In this document: one piece after another, positions 17,495 to 25,767 of the stretch
Numbering within the stretch: position 1 is the stretch's first letter
Layout: every line of letters begins with the position of its first letter
DNA from: an uncultured Ligilactobacillus sp.
GTDB lineage: Bacteria > Bacillota > Bacilli > Lactobacillales > Lactobacillaceae
Assembly: GCA_934215475.1 (NCBI GenBank)
Contig: CAKPZY010000018.1
Coordinates: 1-37,495, forward strand
Reading direction: 5' to 3'
DNA: 37,495 bases
The notes under the pieces: model-generated
Seen by the model: only the letters and a program-made list of their open reading frames with translations
Database searches by the model: none
What the model was told of the DNA's origin: nothing
Made by a program: the position numbers and the translations under genes

Positions 17495-17821
17495 TACTGA
17501 AAGAAATTTGATTTATTTAAAGCGACCTCCAGATTTTATATAAAAAGAATGGGATAATCAGCTGAAAGCTTGGCGTTACTAGGATTTTATTGTGGAAAAT
17601 AATTCTGTTAATTAGGATCAGTTAATTAATTATTACATTTTTTACGGTAAATTATCTGATATTTTGCAGGAAATTAATTTAAATTGGGAAACAAAAGTTC
17701 CCTTTTGACGATATTTTAAATTTGAATTTAATTACATTTTCACTTTTTCCTTTGTTTTGACTGCCCCAAAAAAGTTAAGCGTTTAAATATTTAAATATTT
17801 TCAACATTCAAGTCATACTAT
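17495..17821. other. AT-rich intergenic stretch with no recognised gene
   Basis: I find no open frame longer than a few codons with a ribosome site here. It holds short AT-rich repeats (GTTAATTA twice near 17607-17628; TTTAAATA in tandem near 17783-17798) and a weak GGGAA/TTCCC hairpin followed by TTTT near 17684-17706. No pheromone-like peptide gene for the downstream regulator was seen. Confidence 0.5.
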
Positions 17822-17850
17822 TTGACAAATACGCTAAAACTATTTAATTT
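17822..17850 (+). promoter_or_regulatory. Promoter of the XRE/TPR regulator
   Basis: TTGACA (17822-17827), a 17-bp spacer, TAATTT (17845-17850): a consensus -35 with a fair -10, about 85 bp before the gene. Confidence 0.6.
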
Positions 17851-17935
17851 ATAAAGTAATGTTATGTAAAAAATTGATTCTCAGTCCTGATGTGGTCACT
17901 AAAAGAAAACGTGCCTAGTAAGAGGGGAAATTGTT

Positions 17936-18790
17936 ATGATAGATGGTCAAAAAATTAAAGACACACGTAAGAAATTAGGTATTTCGCAACAAGACCTGGC
18001 TAAGGGCATCACTACCCAAGGAACCATCAGCCTGCTTGAAAGAAATTCCACCTCTCCTAGGGGTGATATTTTAGCTAAAATTATCGCACGCCTTGGCTTA
18101 AAACTAGAAGATGTTGTTGTAGATAATGAGGTTTTAACTGCCCAAAGATTTTTGGATGAGGCAGATAAGTTCAGTATGAATAACGAGTATGATCGAGCAC
18201 TTCAGACGTTGAGCAAGATCGAAAATTTGAGTGATAATGAGCAAGAAGCACACTATTTGTTTTTGAAAACAAATGCTAACATGTGGAAGACGCGTGATTT
18301 TGAAGACGCCTTATTTGGTTTTAACCGGATTTTGCAGATGCGTAACAAACAGATCGATATTTTTACTGTTTTAGCTACCTGTGAACTCGGTGTTGTTTAT
18401 CTAGAAAGAAAAGAAAATGACAAGGCTAGTTTCTACTTTGAACAAGTACCGGCTTTATTAGAAAATATTAACTTGGATGATCATGTGTTTTGGGCATTGT
18501 TTATTTGGAAGAATCTAACGTTGTATTATTATCGGATGATGGATTTTGAAAAATGTGCAGAAATATTGGAACAAGCAGAGGAGTTTTCAAACCGACATTT
18601 CACTCCTGTTTTTATCGATTCCCTCTATTATATCAACGCCTTAGTAATTCACGATAAAAAGGGCGAATGGAGTAAAGAAGCTGTTCAGTATCTTTTGAAG
18701 TCATGGGCGTTTGCTTCATTTAGCAACAATAAGGAAAATGTTAAAAAGACAAGTGAAACCTTGCAGGAAATAGGTTATCTGCCAAAATAA
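17936..18790 (+). CDS. XRE-family regulator with TPR domain (RNPP/PlcR-Rgg-like)
   Basis: 284 residues. The N-terminal XRE helix-turn-helix (residues ~5-60) contains IKDTRKKLGISQQDLAKG and GTISLLERNSTSPRGDIL. The remaining ~220 residues are helical repeats of tetratricopeptide type (for example EADKFSMNNEYDRALQTLSK, and a YYRMMDFEKCAEILEQAEEF repeat). This plan is that of RNPP/Rgg quorum-sensing regulators, which bind short imported peptides. ATG 17936 follows AGAGGGG. No small secreted-peptide gene was found on either side within about 450 bp, so the ligand is unknown and may be none. It lies alone between purR and glmU with its own promoter and terminator. Confidence 0.82.
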   Translation: MIDGQKIKDTRKKLGISQQDLAKGITTQGTISLLERNSTSPRGDILAKIIARLGLKLEDVVVDNEVLTAQRFLDEADKFSMNNEYDRALQTLSKIENLSDNEQEAHYLFLKTNANMWKTRDFEDALFGFNRILQMRNKQIDIFTVLATCELGVVYLERKENDKASFYFEQVPALLENINLDDHVFWALFIWKNLTLYYYRMMDFEKCAEILEQAEEFSNRHFTPVFIDSLYYINALVIHDKKGEWSKEAVQYLLKSWAFASFSNNKENVKKTSETLQEIGYLPK

Positions 18791-18857
18791 GTGGAACTGT
18801 CTTAAATTTGATTTTTAATTGTTTGGAGCGATTCAAACGTGATCACTATTTGTAATG

Positions 18858-18888
18858 AGTGCTGGCTGGGATGAGCCAGCGCTTTTTT
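18858..18888 (+). terminator. Terminator after the XRE/TPR gene
   Basis: AGTGCTGGCT (18858-18867), loop GGGATG, AGCCAGCGCT (18874-18883) and a T-run: a 10-bp stem with one wobble. Confidence 0.88.
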
Positions 18889-18934
18889 GTTTTTATTATA
18901 GTCACTATTTGATCAGCCAAATTTCTAGGGTCAG

Positions 18935-18963
18935 TTGCATCACCAGTCAAACTAGGTTATCAT
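18935..18963 (+). promoter_or_regulatory. Probable glmU promoter
   Basis: TTGCAT (18935-18940), a 17-bp spacer, TATCAT (18958-18963). The predicted start near 18970 would place the GGGCCGA hairpin at the very 5' end of the transcript and give a leader of about 165 nt. Confidence 0.5.
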
Positions 18964-18972
18964 TCAAAAGTA

Positions 18973-19006
18973 GGGCCGACGATGGTATTTTTACCAATAT
19001 CGGCCC
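18973..19006 (+). promoter_or_regulatory. Nested hairpin at the 5' end of the glmU leader
   Basis: Outer stem GGGCCGA (18973-18979) with TCGGCCC (19000-19006); inner stem TGGTA (18983-18987), loop TTTT, TACCA (18992-18996). No T-run follows, so it is not an intrinsic terminator. It may protect the 5' end or be part of a regulatory leader; I do not recognise a known riboswitch or the GlmS ribozyme. Confidence 0.5.
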
Positions 19007-19135
19007 AGAATTCACACTCAAGTGAAAGGCGCTCAACTAAACGAGACCTCGGATATATCTTTAATTAAATTTTATTGGATATTGTCTACAAGCTGAGTGA
19101 TTTCTTAATTTAAAACATAGAGGAGTAAAATAAAA

Positions 19136-20557
19136 ATGACGTCAAAATATGCCGTAATTTTAGCGGCGGGACAAGGGACACGGATGAAATCTAAATTGTA
19201 TAAGGTTTTACATCCAATCTGTGGGAAACCTATGGTGGATCATGTCTTAACGCAAATTGAAAAAGATGATATGGATAAGATCGTTACTGTCATTGGACAT
19301 GGTGCACAAGAAGTCAAAAAAGTTTTAGGAGAGCGCACCGATTACGCAGTCCAAGTGGAGCAATTGGGCACAGCTCACGCTGTATTACAGACTGAATCAC
19401 TTTTGGGAGACAAAGATGGCATGACTTTGATTGCATGCGGAGACACGCCTTTATTTACTGCTGAGACTTTTTCAGAGTTGTTTTCGTACCATCGATCAAA
19501 AGGAGCAGTGGCTACAGTCTTGACTGCCTTTACCCAGAAGCCGTTTGGATACGGACGCATCATTCGTAATGACTTGGGTATCGTGGAACGAATCGTCGAA
19601 CAAAAAGACGCAACAAAAGAAGAAGCTGCAGTTCAAGAGATCAACACAGGCGTTTATTGTTTTAATAATCGTGAGTTATTTAAGGCCTTGCATAAGATCA
19701 ATAATAATAATGCGCAGGGTGAATATTATTTAACAGACGTTATGGAAGTCCTACAAAAAGAAGGCAAGGTCGTCGCTGCCTACCAGATGAATGATTTTGC
19801 AGAATCAATGGGGGTCAATGATCGCATAGCTTTAGCGAAAGCTGACAAAGTCATGAGAGCTCGAATCAACAAGAAACATATGGAAAACGGGGTGACTTTG
19901 GTCGATCCTGATAATACTTATATCGATGCTGACGTCAAGATAGGAATGGATACGGTCGTTGAACCGGGAGTAGCATTAAAAGGTCAAACGATTATTGGGG
20001 AGGATTGCAAGATCGGTGCACACTCTGAGATCAGAGATTCTGTAATTGAAGATCATGTGACCGTTACATCATCTTTGATAGAAGATTCTATAATGCATAA
20101 GGATACGGATATTGGGCCATACAGTCACTTGCGTCCACAAGCGGAGATCTGCAAGGGCGCACATATTGGTAATTTTGTGGAAGTTAAAAAAGCTACTGTA
20201 GGGGAAAATACTAAAGTTGGTCACCTGACATATGTGGGAGATGCTACTTTAGGACAAGAGATCAATATTGGTTGTGGAACTGTCTTCGTCAATTATGATG
20301 GAATTAATAAGCACCATACGAATGTTGGAGATTATTCATTTATCGGAAGCGGCAGCAATGTTATCGGACCAGTTCAAATTGGTGACCATGCATATGTAGC
20401 TGCTGGTTCAACGATCACAGATAATATTACTCCTCATGACATGGCAATTGCACGTGCACGCCAAATAATCAAACCAGGTTATTATGACAGGTACCCAGTG
20501 GCACAAGCTGCGAAAAAAACTGAGGCGGCCAAGAAAAATCACCGAATAGTTCGCTGA
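19136..20557 (+). CDS. glmU: Bifunctional UDP-GlcNAc pyrophosphorylase / GlcN-1-P acetyltransferase
   Basis: 473 residues. Its two cytoplasmic activities make UDP-GlcNAc for peptidoglycan and wall polymers. The N-terminal uridyltransferase domain (~1-228) starts [14 protein letters not shown] and has EQLGTAHAV and NTGVYCF. The C-terminal left-handed beta-helix (~250-450) shows hexapeptide repeats with acetyltransferase residues in [21 protein letters not shown] and GSGSNVIGP. Start ATG 19136 follows GAGGAG. The leader contains a nested hairpin. prs follows after 78 nt, the classic glmU-prs pair. Confidence 0.97.
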   Translation: MTSKYAVILAAGQGTRMKSKLYKVLHPICGKPMVDHVLTQIEKDDMDKIVTVIGHGAQEVKKVLGERTDYAVQVEQLGTAHAVLQTESLLGDKDGMTLIACGDTPLFTAETFSELFSYHRSKGAVATVLTAFTQKPFGYGRIIRNDLGIVERIVEQKDATKEEAAVQEINTGVYCFNNRELFKALHKINNNNAQGEYYLTDVMEVLQKEGKVVAAYQMNDFAESMGVNDRIALAKADKVMRARINKKHMENGVTLVDPDNTYIDADVKIGMDTVVEPGVALKGQTIIGEDCKIGAHSEIRDSVIEDHVTVTSSLIEDSIMHKDTDIGPYSHLRPQAEICKGAHIGNFVEVKKATVGENTKVGHLTYVGDATLGQEINIGCGTVFVNYDGINKHHTNVGDYSFIGSGSNVIGPVQIGDHAYVAAGSTITDNITPHDMAIARARQIIKPGYYDRYPVAQAAKKTEAAKKNHRIVR

Positions 20558-20635
20558 GAAAACTTGCTTTTACTGTGAGAAATGCATAAGATTAATAGTA
20601 GAGCAAGATAATACTAAGGACTTATGGAGGCTGTT

Positions 20636-21613
20636 ATGTCTGAACATTATACTGATTCAAAGTTAAGAATATTTGCTTTGAATTCAAATAAACCTTTGGC
20701 ACAAAAGATTGCTGATGCTGTAGGGGTACCGTTGGGTAAAACGTCAGTTGACCGTTTTAGCGATGGTGAAATTCGCATCAATATTGAAGAAAGTATTCGT
20801 GGTTGTGATATTTTTATCATCCAATCGACTTCGGCACCTGTCAACGATAATTTGATGGAGCTTTTGATCATGATGGATGCATTGCGGCGGGCAAGTGCAC
20901 GTACGATCAACGCTGTTATTCCATATTATGGTTATGCTCGTCAAGATCGGAAAGTTCGTTCCCGTGAGCCGATCACGGCCAAATTAGTAGCTGATATGAT
21001 TGTAAAAGCGGGTGCGGACCGGGTGATCTCTTTGGACCTCCATGCAGCGCAGATCCAAGGATTTTTCGATATTCCAGTCGATCATTTGATGGGTGCTCCT
21101 TTGATTGCGGATTACTTTATTACTCAAGGAGTCGATAAAGATGCCGTGGTTGTTTCACCAGACCATGGCGGTGTTACACGTGCTCGCAGATTAGCTGAAT
21201 TTTTGAAGGCTCCGATCGCGATTATTGACAAAAGAAGGCCTAAAGCCAATGTAGCGGAGATCATGAATATTATCGGTTCCGTAAAGGGTAAAAAGTGTAT
21301 TTTGATTGATGATATGATAGACACCGCCGGTACTATTACATTAGCTGCTCAAGCTTTAAAGGATGCAGGTGCAACAGAGGTATATGCGTCTGCGACTCAC
21401 CCTGTTCTTTCCGGTCCAGCGATCGAGCGTATAGAAAAATCGCCGATCAAGGAATTGGTGGTCACCGATTCGATCGATTTACCAAAGGAAAAACAGATCG
21501 AGAAATTAGTGCAAATTTCTGTTGGTCCGTTGATCGGTGATGCTATCAAACGGATTCATGAGAATAAGCCAGTTAGTCCTTTATTTAAAAAGAGATATCA
21601 TTCCAAAAACTAG
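20636..21613 (+). CDS. prs: Ribose-phosphate pyrophosphokinase
   Basis: 325 residues. Makes PRPP from ribose-5-phosphate and ATP, the shared precursor of purines, pyrimidines, NAD, His and Trp, and the effector of PurR. Signatures: [37 protein letters not shown] (ATP-binding flexible region), [13 protein letters not shown], and the PRPP loop [11 protein letters not shown]. Start ATG 20636 follows GGAGG by 5 nt; the in-frame ATG 20624 overlaps that site. It follows glmU and ends at a long terminator hairpin. Confidence 0.97.
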   Translation: MSEHYTDSKLRIFALNSNKPLAQKIADAVGVPLGKTSVDRFSDGEIRINIEESIRGCDIFIIQSTSAPVNDNLMELLIMMDALRRASARTINAVIPYYGYARQDRKVRSREPITAKLVADMIVKAGADRVISLDLHAAQIQGFFDIPVDHLMGAPLIADYFITQGVDKDAVVVSPDHGGVTRARRLAEFLKAPIAIIDKRRPKANVAEIMNIIGSVKGKKCILIDDMIDTAGTITLAAQALKDAGATEVYASATHPVLSGPAIERIEKSPIKELVVTDSIDLPKEKQIEKLVQISVGPLIGDAIKRIHENKPVSPLFKKRYHSKN

Positions 21614-21633
21614 TTCAGACAGTGGATAACAAC

Positions 21634-21688
21634 AAAATAAAGCAGAAGCATCAGACCAGAAATGATCATTATGCCCTGCTTTATTTTT
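21634..21688 (+). terminator. Terminator after prs
   Basis: AAAATAAAGCAG (21634-21645) pairs perfectly with CTGCTTTATTTT (21676-21687) around a 30-nt arm with internal GCAT/ATGC pairing; T-run at the end. Confidence 0.75.
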
Positions 21689-21784
21689 AGATTAATGGAA
21701 AATCATATGAAGAAATAATCAAACCCGGCTATCAAAAAAACAGCACATGTCAAAATTAATTGGCAAATACTGTTTGATAACACT

Positions 21785-22009
21785 TTACTCTAGTCTTTTT
21801 ACAATCAGGTACTTGGAGGCTTTCTTCTCGCTTTCTTTTAAAGCTGCTTTTTCATCAAAGATGAAATACGGCTTGCCGTCTTGTTCTTGCACAACTAGAA
21901 CAGGCTTTTTTGATTTACTGTGATAAATTTGAGCCGAAACGTAAGCCTTGTCAAAATCATAATCGCTCGAAACTGATTGTCCTGGGTTAAAAAATACATT
22001 TTCACTCAT
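21785..22009 (-). CDS. Small hypothetical protein, 74 residues
   Basis: I do not recognise the family. The protein starts MSENVFFNPGQSVSSDYDF and continues as alternating beta-like and charged segments (AYVSAQIYHSKSKKPVLVV, PYFIFDEKAALKESEKK, KYLIVKRLE). It is soluble, with no signal peptide. Start ATG 22009 has GGGGTG about 6 nt upstream; GTG 22018 is the alternative. It lies downstream of birA on the same strand after a 134-nt gap, and a weak terminator-like pairing follows (21737-21780). The sensible composition and ribosome site argue that it is real. Confidence 0.7.
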   Translation of the reverse strand: MSENVFFNPGQSVSSDYDFDKAYVSAQIYHSKSKKPVLVVQEQDGKPYFIFDEKAALKESEKKASKYLIVKRLE

Positions 22010-22143
22010 GTTGAACACCCCACGTTCCTAATGCTATCGTTCAAATTTATTTTAACATGGACTGAGAAAGAGAAAAAGCAATTAGTCACCAGTATTAAAA
22101 AAGCTTGCCAATAGATTTTAGAAGATAATGCTTGATAGCCATT

Positions 22144-23109
22144 TTAATGTGTTCTTATTTTTGTAATTTCCCCTGATGAAAAGTTCCTGCCATCTTTTAA
22201 TATTAAGGCGCCAGTATCGCTGATTTTTTCTGCAATGCCTGTAATAGTTTTTCCCCCTTGTGTGATCGTAACTTCTTTTCCCAAAGTCGTGCAATATTTT
22301 CGATATTCATCCATAAAATTGGAACTGGAAAAATCGGGATACAAGCTAAAAAATTCATTTAAAAAACTTGCAATAAATGCATTTCTCGAAACTTGGCTGT
22401 TTAATGCGGCTTGACGTAAGGAGCCGGCTCTTTTTCGAGTAGCAAAGTCGAAAATTTTGGTGTCTGTGAGATAATTGATCCCTATTCCCACCACGATTTG
22501 CTTCAAGTTCCCCGTTTCCATATCCGTTATGCCTTCTGTCAAAATCCCGCTGACTTTTTTTTCATTCCAAAGTACATCATTGACCCACTTAATGCCTGGT
22601 TTTATTCTTAACTTCTGCTCGATTGTTTTACACAAAGCTGTTGCAGTGGCAGTGGTTAATAATCCAGCATTAAAATGTTTCCAGTCATTTTTCAATAAGA
22701 TGCTTAAGTAAATACCAGTATGGGCCGGTGAAGAAAACGTCCGTCCATAACGACCATAACCTTTTGTTTGTTGGTCGCTTATGATTATCCATGGTGTTTT
22801 TGTAGTTTTCACAGAACCTATCTCTTTGGCGCGAATATTTGTTGAATCCAATGAGTCGTGCAGTTTGAATCTTAATGGCAAGGAAACTGTCAAATTTCTT
22901 TTAATGAAAGTTTCAGAAAGGCTGAGTGGATCTAATAAGAGGTACCCGCTGTGCGGTTTGCTTTGGATCACCTGACCATTTTGACGTAAATTTTTAACTG
23001 CTTTCCATACCGCAGTTCGTGAAATAGCCAATTTGTTTGCGATCTCCTGCCCAGAGAGCGGAGAAAAATGCTGTTCCAGTAAAGTTAAGACTTTCTGAGT
23101 CGTATTCAT
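22144..23109 (-). CDS. birA: Biotin-protein ligase / biotin operon repressor
   Basis: 321 residues: an N-terminal winged helix (~1-65; SGQEIANKLAISRTAVWKAVKNL), then the BPL/LplA catalytic domain with DSLDSTNIRAKE, KGYGRYGRTFSSP (the biotinyl-AMP loop, GRGRxGR in most), GIYLSILL, IKWVNDV and KVSGILTEG, and a C-terminal SH3-like domain (TITGIAEKISDTGALIL). It attaches biotin to carboxylase carrier proteins and can repress biotin uptake genes. Start: ATG 23109; ATG 23121 directly abuts AAAGGA and is unlikely. It is divergent from the YibE/F pair. Confidence 0.93.
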   Translation of the reverse strand: MNTTQKVLTLLEQHFSPLSGQEIANKLAISRTAVWKAVKNLRQNGQVIQSKPHSGYLLLDPLSLSETFIKRNLTVSLPLRFKLHDSLDSTNIRAKEIGSVKTTKTPWIIISDQQTKGYGRYGRTFSSPAHTGIYLSILLKNDWKHFNAGLLTTATATALCKTIEQKLRIKPGIKWVNDVLWNEKKVSGILTEGITDMETGNLKQIVVGIGINYLTDTKIFDFATRKRAGSLRQAALNSQVSRNAFIASFLNEFFSLYPDFSSSNFMDEYRKYCTTLGKEVTITQGGKTITGIAEKISDTGALILKDGRNFSSGEITKIRTH

Positions 23110-23295
23110 AATTATACCCATTCCTTTGGTGTGAAGTAAAAAGGTTATTGTAAACTGAATTATAATTCTAAGTTAACTTTCCTGCAAATTATGTTTTTAA
23201 CCCATTACTACTTGTCTTGCTTAAAGTATATAACCTGTGGCAGACCTCAGAGAGATTCTAAAAAGAGTTTAAAATCAATATTTAGTTTCTTTATG

Positions 23296-23324
23296 TTGTC
23301 CCTGAAGAGTGCTAAGGTTAAATA
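23296..23324 (+). promoter_or_regulatory. Promoter of the YibE/F pair
   Basis: TTGTCC (23296-23301), a 17-bp spacer, TAAATA (23319-23324); the predicted start is only about 12 nt before the ribosome site GAAGGG. Confidence 0.45.
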
Positions 23325-23343
23325 ATCGAAGGGAACTGATCAA

Positions 23344-24456
23344 ATGACAGGTAAAAATACGAAGACGATCATCATTGCCGGGATACTATTGTTGATAGGA
23401 GTCTCCCTGTACATATTTACTAACCATGATGCATTCTTATACCATAGTGATATTGCAACGATCACGCATGTTACAAACGGGACGGGCAAAAAAACCGTCG
23501 ATGAATTTAAAAATGTTGATCACACATATTCTCAAAAAATCATTATGCGAATAGAAAATGGTAATTATCGCGGAAAAAAAGTTCGGGCTTCGAATTCTTG
23601 GTCCCGTTCAGGGGCGATGGATCAGAAATTTTATCCAGGGCAACAAGTTTTTGTAGATCTCCAGAAGCAGGGTTCTCAACTTCAAGGGCAAATATCTGAT
23701 TATAAACGAGATACTTATTTATTGTTGCTAGGATGGCTGGTCATTTCCCTGCTCTTTTTAACCATGAGGTTTAAAGGGTTAAAAACTTTGACCAGTGTTG
23801 CCTTGAATTTTGTGGTTTTTATTATTTTTGTTAATTTAGATGTGAGCTGGAATCTGACCAACTTTTTTTGGCTTTTTGCCTTGAGCGCTATCATATTTAC
23901 GGCACTTTCACTTGTGATCGTTATTGGACTAAATAAACAGTGTGCCGTAACATTTGCCGCTATTGTCACTGGGACTGTGTCTGCTTTGTTAATTGGGATA
24001 CTTGTCTTAAATTACACCGGCAGTGATCTGCATTATGAGTCGTTAGATTTTGCTACCCAGTCTCCTAAGCAGTTATTTCTTTCTGCGACCGTGATCGGGC
24101 TTCTTGGAGCTGTCATGGATGCGGCTACGGATATAGTTTCTACTGTCTTTGAGGTAAAAAGAGCTCACCCGGACATTTTGCCTAAGCAGTTATTTGTTTC
24201 CGGTTTGGACGTTGGCCGGGCGGTCTTAGGTCCGTTGATCAATGTGTTGCTATTGATTTTTTTTGCCGAAACATTTGCCTTGGGGGTACTTTTTTTCCGG
24301 ACAGGAAACAGTATTGGTTATACGGTCCAATGGACCATGTCTTTAGGAATAGTTCAATCATTGATCAGTGGTATTGGGATCGCTCTAGTTATTCCGGCAG
24401 CTAGCTCGTTAGCCGCCTTTGCTTTTAGAAGGGGGGAGCAAAATGGAAACGATTAG
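23344..24456 (+). CDS. YibE/F-family membrane protein, larger partner
   Basis: 370 residues. One N-terminal transmembrane helix (~8-26), an extracytoplasmic beta-rich domain (~27-120) including KVRASNSWSRSG and FYPGQQVFVDL, then about seven membrane helices. The family hallmark LGAVMDAATDIVSTVFEV lies between helices, followed by SGLDVGRAVLGPLINVLLL. The transport substrate is not known. ATG 23344 follows GAAGGGAA. Its 3' end overlaps the next gene by 14 nt, so a complex of the two is likely. Confidence 0.8.
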   Translation: MTGKNTKTIIIAGILLLIGVSLYIFTNHDAFLYHSDIATITHVTNGTGKKTVDEFKNVDHTYSQKIIMRIENGNYRGKKVRASNSWSRSGAMDQKFYPGQQVFVDLQKQGSQLQGQISDYKRDTYLLLLGWLVISLLFLTMRFKGLKTLTSVALNFVVFIIFVNLDVSWNLTNFFWLFALSAIIFTALSLVIVIGLNKQCAVTFAAIVTGTVSALLIGILVLNYTGSDLHYESLDFATQSPKQLFLSATVIGLLGAVMDAATDIVSTVFEVKRAHPDILPKQLFVSGLDVGRAVLGPLINVLLLIFFAETFALGVLFFRTGNSIGYTVQWTMSLGIVQSLISGIGIALVIPAASSLAAFAFRRGEQNGND

Positions 24457-25201
24457 TATTTTAACGGTGATCCTTGCTTTGTTAATGGTGTTTATCGGCG
24501 GTCGTCAAGGATTCTCAGCTTTTTTCTCCGTTATTTTAAATATGGGCATCCTTTTCATAACGATCTTACTGATTGCTGCTGGTTTTCCTCCCTTGTGGAC
24601 AGCTTCTTTTTCTGGCATATGCATTTTGGCGATCACTATCTATATGGGCAGCCGCGACGAAAAGGCGGCTGATACTGCCTTTTTTGCGACATTATGCGTA
24701 ATGATCGTAATGCTGCTCCTGATCATACCCCTTGACCATTTAGTGCAGGTCAAAGGTTTTGCTAATGAACAGTCTGAAGAGATCGAAGCCTTTAACTTGC
24801 ATGTAGGAGTGAATTTTGAACAAATTGCTGTAGCGACTACTGTACTCAGCACATTAGGTGCCATTGCTGAAGCTGCAATCGCAATCGCTAGCGGATTAAA
24901 CGAAGTGATCGCTCAAGATCCTCATATTGAGCGCACCAAATTATATGAAAGTGGTAAAAATATTGGCTTTCAGATCATGGGGATGACCTTTAATACATTA
25001 TTTTTCGGCATGTTTGGCGGTGATCTAGCTTTATTTATTTTATTGAACAAGCTGCAGAACAGTTTTGGGTTTTATTTAAATTCTAAAATATTTGTTAGTG
25101 AATGCATGTTCGTGCTGTATTCAGCGATGGCCGTCATCCTGGTGATCCTTGTTACCATATGGATGACAGGTCATAAGCTTTCTTCACGCGAAAGTTCATG
25201 A
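24443..25201 (+). CDS. YibE/F-family membrane protein, smaller partner
   Basis: 252 residues, about seven membrane helices and no extracytoplasmic N-domain. It carries the same hallmark as its partner, LGAIAEAAIAIASGLNEV, followed by SGKNIGFQIMGMTFNTLFF, so the two genes are paralogous halves. Start ATG 24443 follows AGAAGGGGGGAG and lies inside the end of the upstream gene. Function is unknown; a heteromeric transporter is inferred. Confidence 0.8.
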   Translation: METISILTVILALLMVFIGGRQGFSAFFSVILNMGILFITILLIAAGFPPLWTASFSGICILAITIYMGSRDEKAADTAFFATLCVMIVMLLLIIPLDHLVQVKGFANEQSEEIEAFNLHVGVNFEQIAVATTVLSTLGAIAEAAIAIASGLNEVIAQDPHIERTKLYESGKNIGFQIMGMTFNTLFFGMFGGDLALFILLNKLQNSFGFYLNSKIFVSECMFVLYSAMAVILVILVTIWMTGHKLSSRESS

Positions 25202-25270
25202 AATGATGAGCATAAGTAAAATCGTCGTAAGATGAGTTAAAAATTTTTAGGATTTGCAAATATGCAGGCA

Positions 25271-25279
25271 TGATATAAT
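25271..25279 (+). promoter_or_regulatory. Extended -10 promoter of the DUF3899 gene
   Basis: TGA-TATAAT (TATAAT 25274-25279). TTGCAA at 25254-25259 is only 14 bp away, so the extended -10 probably dominates. Confidence 0.5.
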
Positions 25280-25344
25280 TCTTATAGAGCCGTTTTTAAA
25301 TATCGTTTGATTTTAAAAAAACTAAAATGTGGTGTGTGAAAAAA

Positions 25345-25710
25345 ATGGATAGATTTAAAAACAAGATCCTTGTAAAAATGAACTTGCTGCTAGTTGCGAG
25401 CAGTTTGGTGCTTGTGGTGATCAGTCTTTTTTTAGGCTTACGGTTATTTCTTGCGGATATTTTTTTCATGGTGGGCTTAGCATTATTGTGTCTAGTCGTT
25501 GCTGATATTTTGCTGCATGCCAGTTTAATGGCTGGGTGGTTTCAGCGACGTCACAAGGGTGAAACCGATGAGGAGTATCAGAAAAGGAAGATCGATGTTC
25601 ATCAGGTTGGTGACAAAAAGAACCAACCTATCCATTTTGATAAGCTATCAGTTAATAGTCTGATTATTTCCGTGTGGCTGATCGTCTGCTCGGTGGTACT
25701 GACTTTATAA
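25345..25710 (+). CDS. DUF3899-like small membrane protein
   Basis: 121 residues with three predicted membrane helices: two near the N-terminus (LLLVASSLVLVVISLFLGL and FFMVGLALLCLVVADILL) and one at the C-terminus (SLIISVWLIVCSVVLTL). The basic loop between them, GWFQRRHKGETDEEYQKRK, is typical of Firmicutes DUF3899 proteins. No function is known. Start ATG 25345 is preferred; ATG 25327 in the same frame is possible, and neither has a strong ribosome site (GGTG near 25331). A perfect terminator follows, shared with the convergent HD-domain gene. Confidence 0.7.
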   Translation: MDRFKNKILVKMNLLLVASSLVLVVISLFLGLRLFLADIFFMVGLALLCLVVADILLHASLMAGWFQRRHKGETDEEYQKRKIDVHQVGDKKNQPIHFDKLSVNSLIISVWLIVCSVVLTL

Positions 25711-25722
25711 TGTAATTTCAGG

Positions 25723-25767
25723 AAAAAGCAGTTTTCCGGATGTTGAATTTTGGAAAACTGCTTTTTT
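25723..25767. terminator. Bidirectional terminator between DUF3899 and HD genes
   Basis: AAAAAGCAGTTTTCC (25723-25737) and GGAAAACTGCTTTTT (25752-25766): a perfect 15-bp stem with A-run and T-run, ending at the stop codon of the minus-strand gene. Confidence 0.88.
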
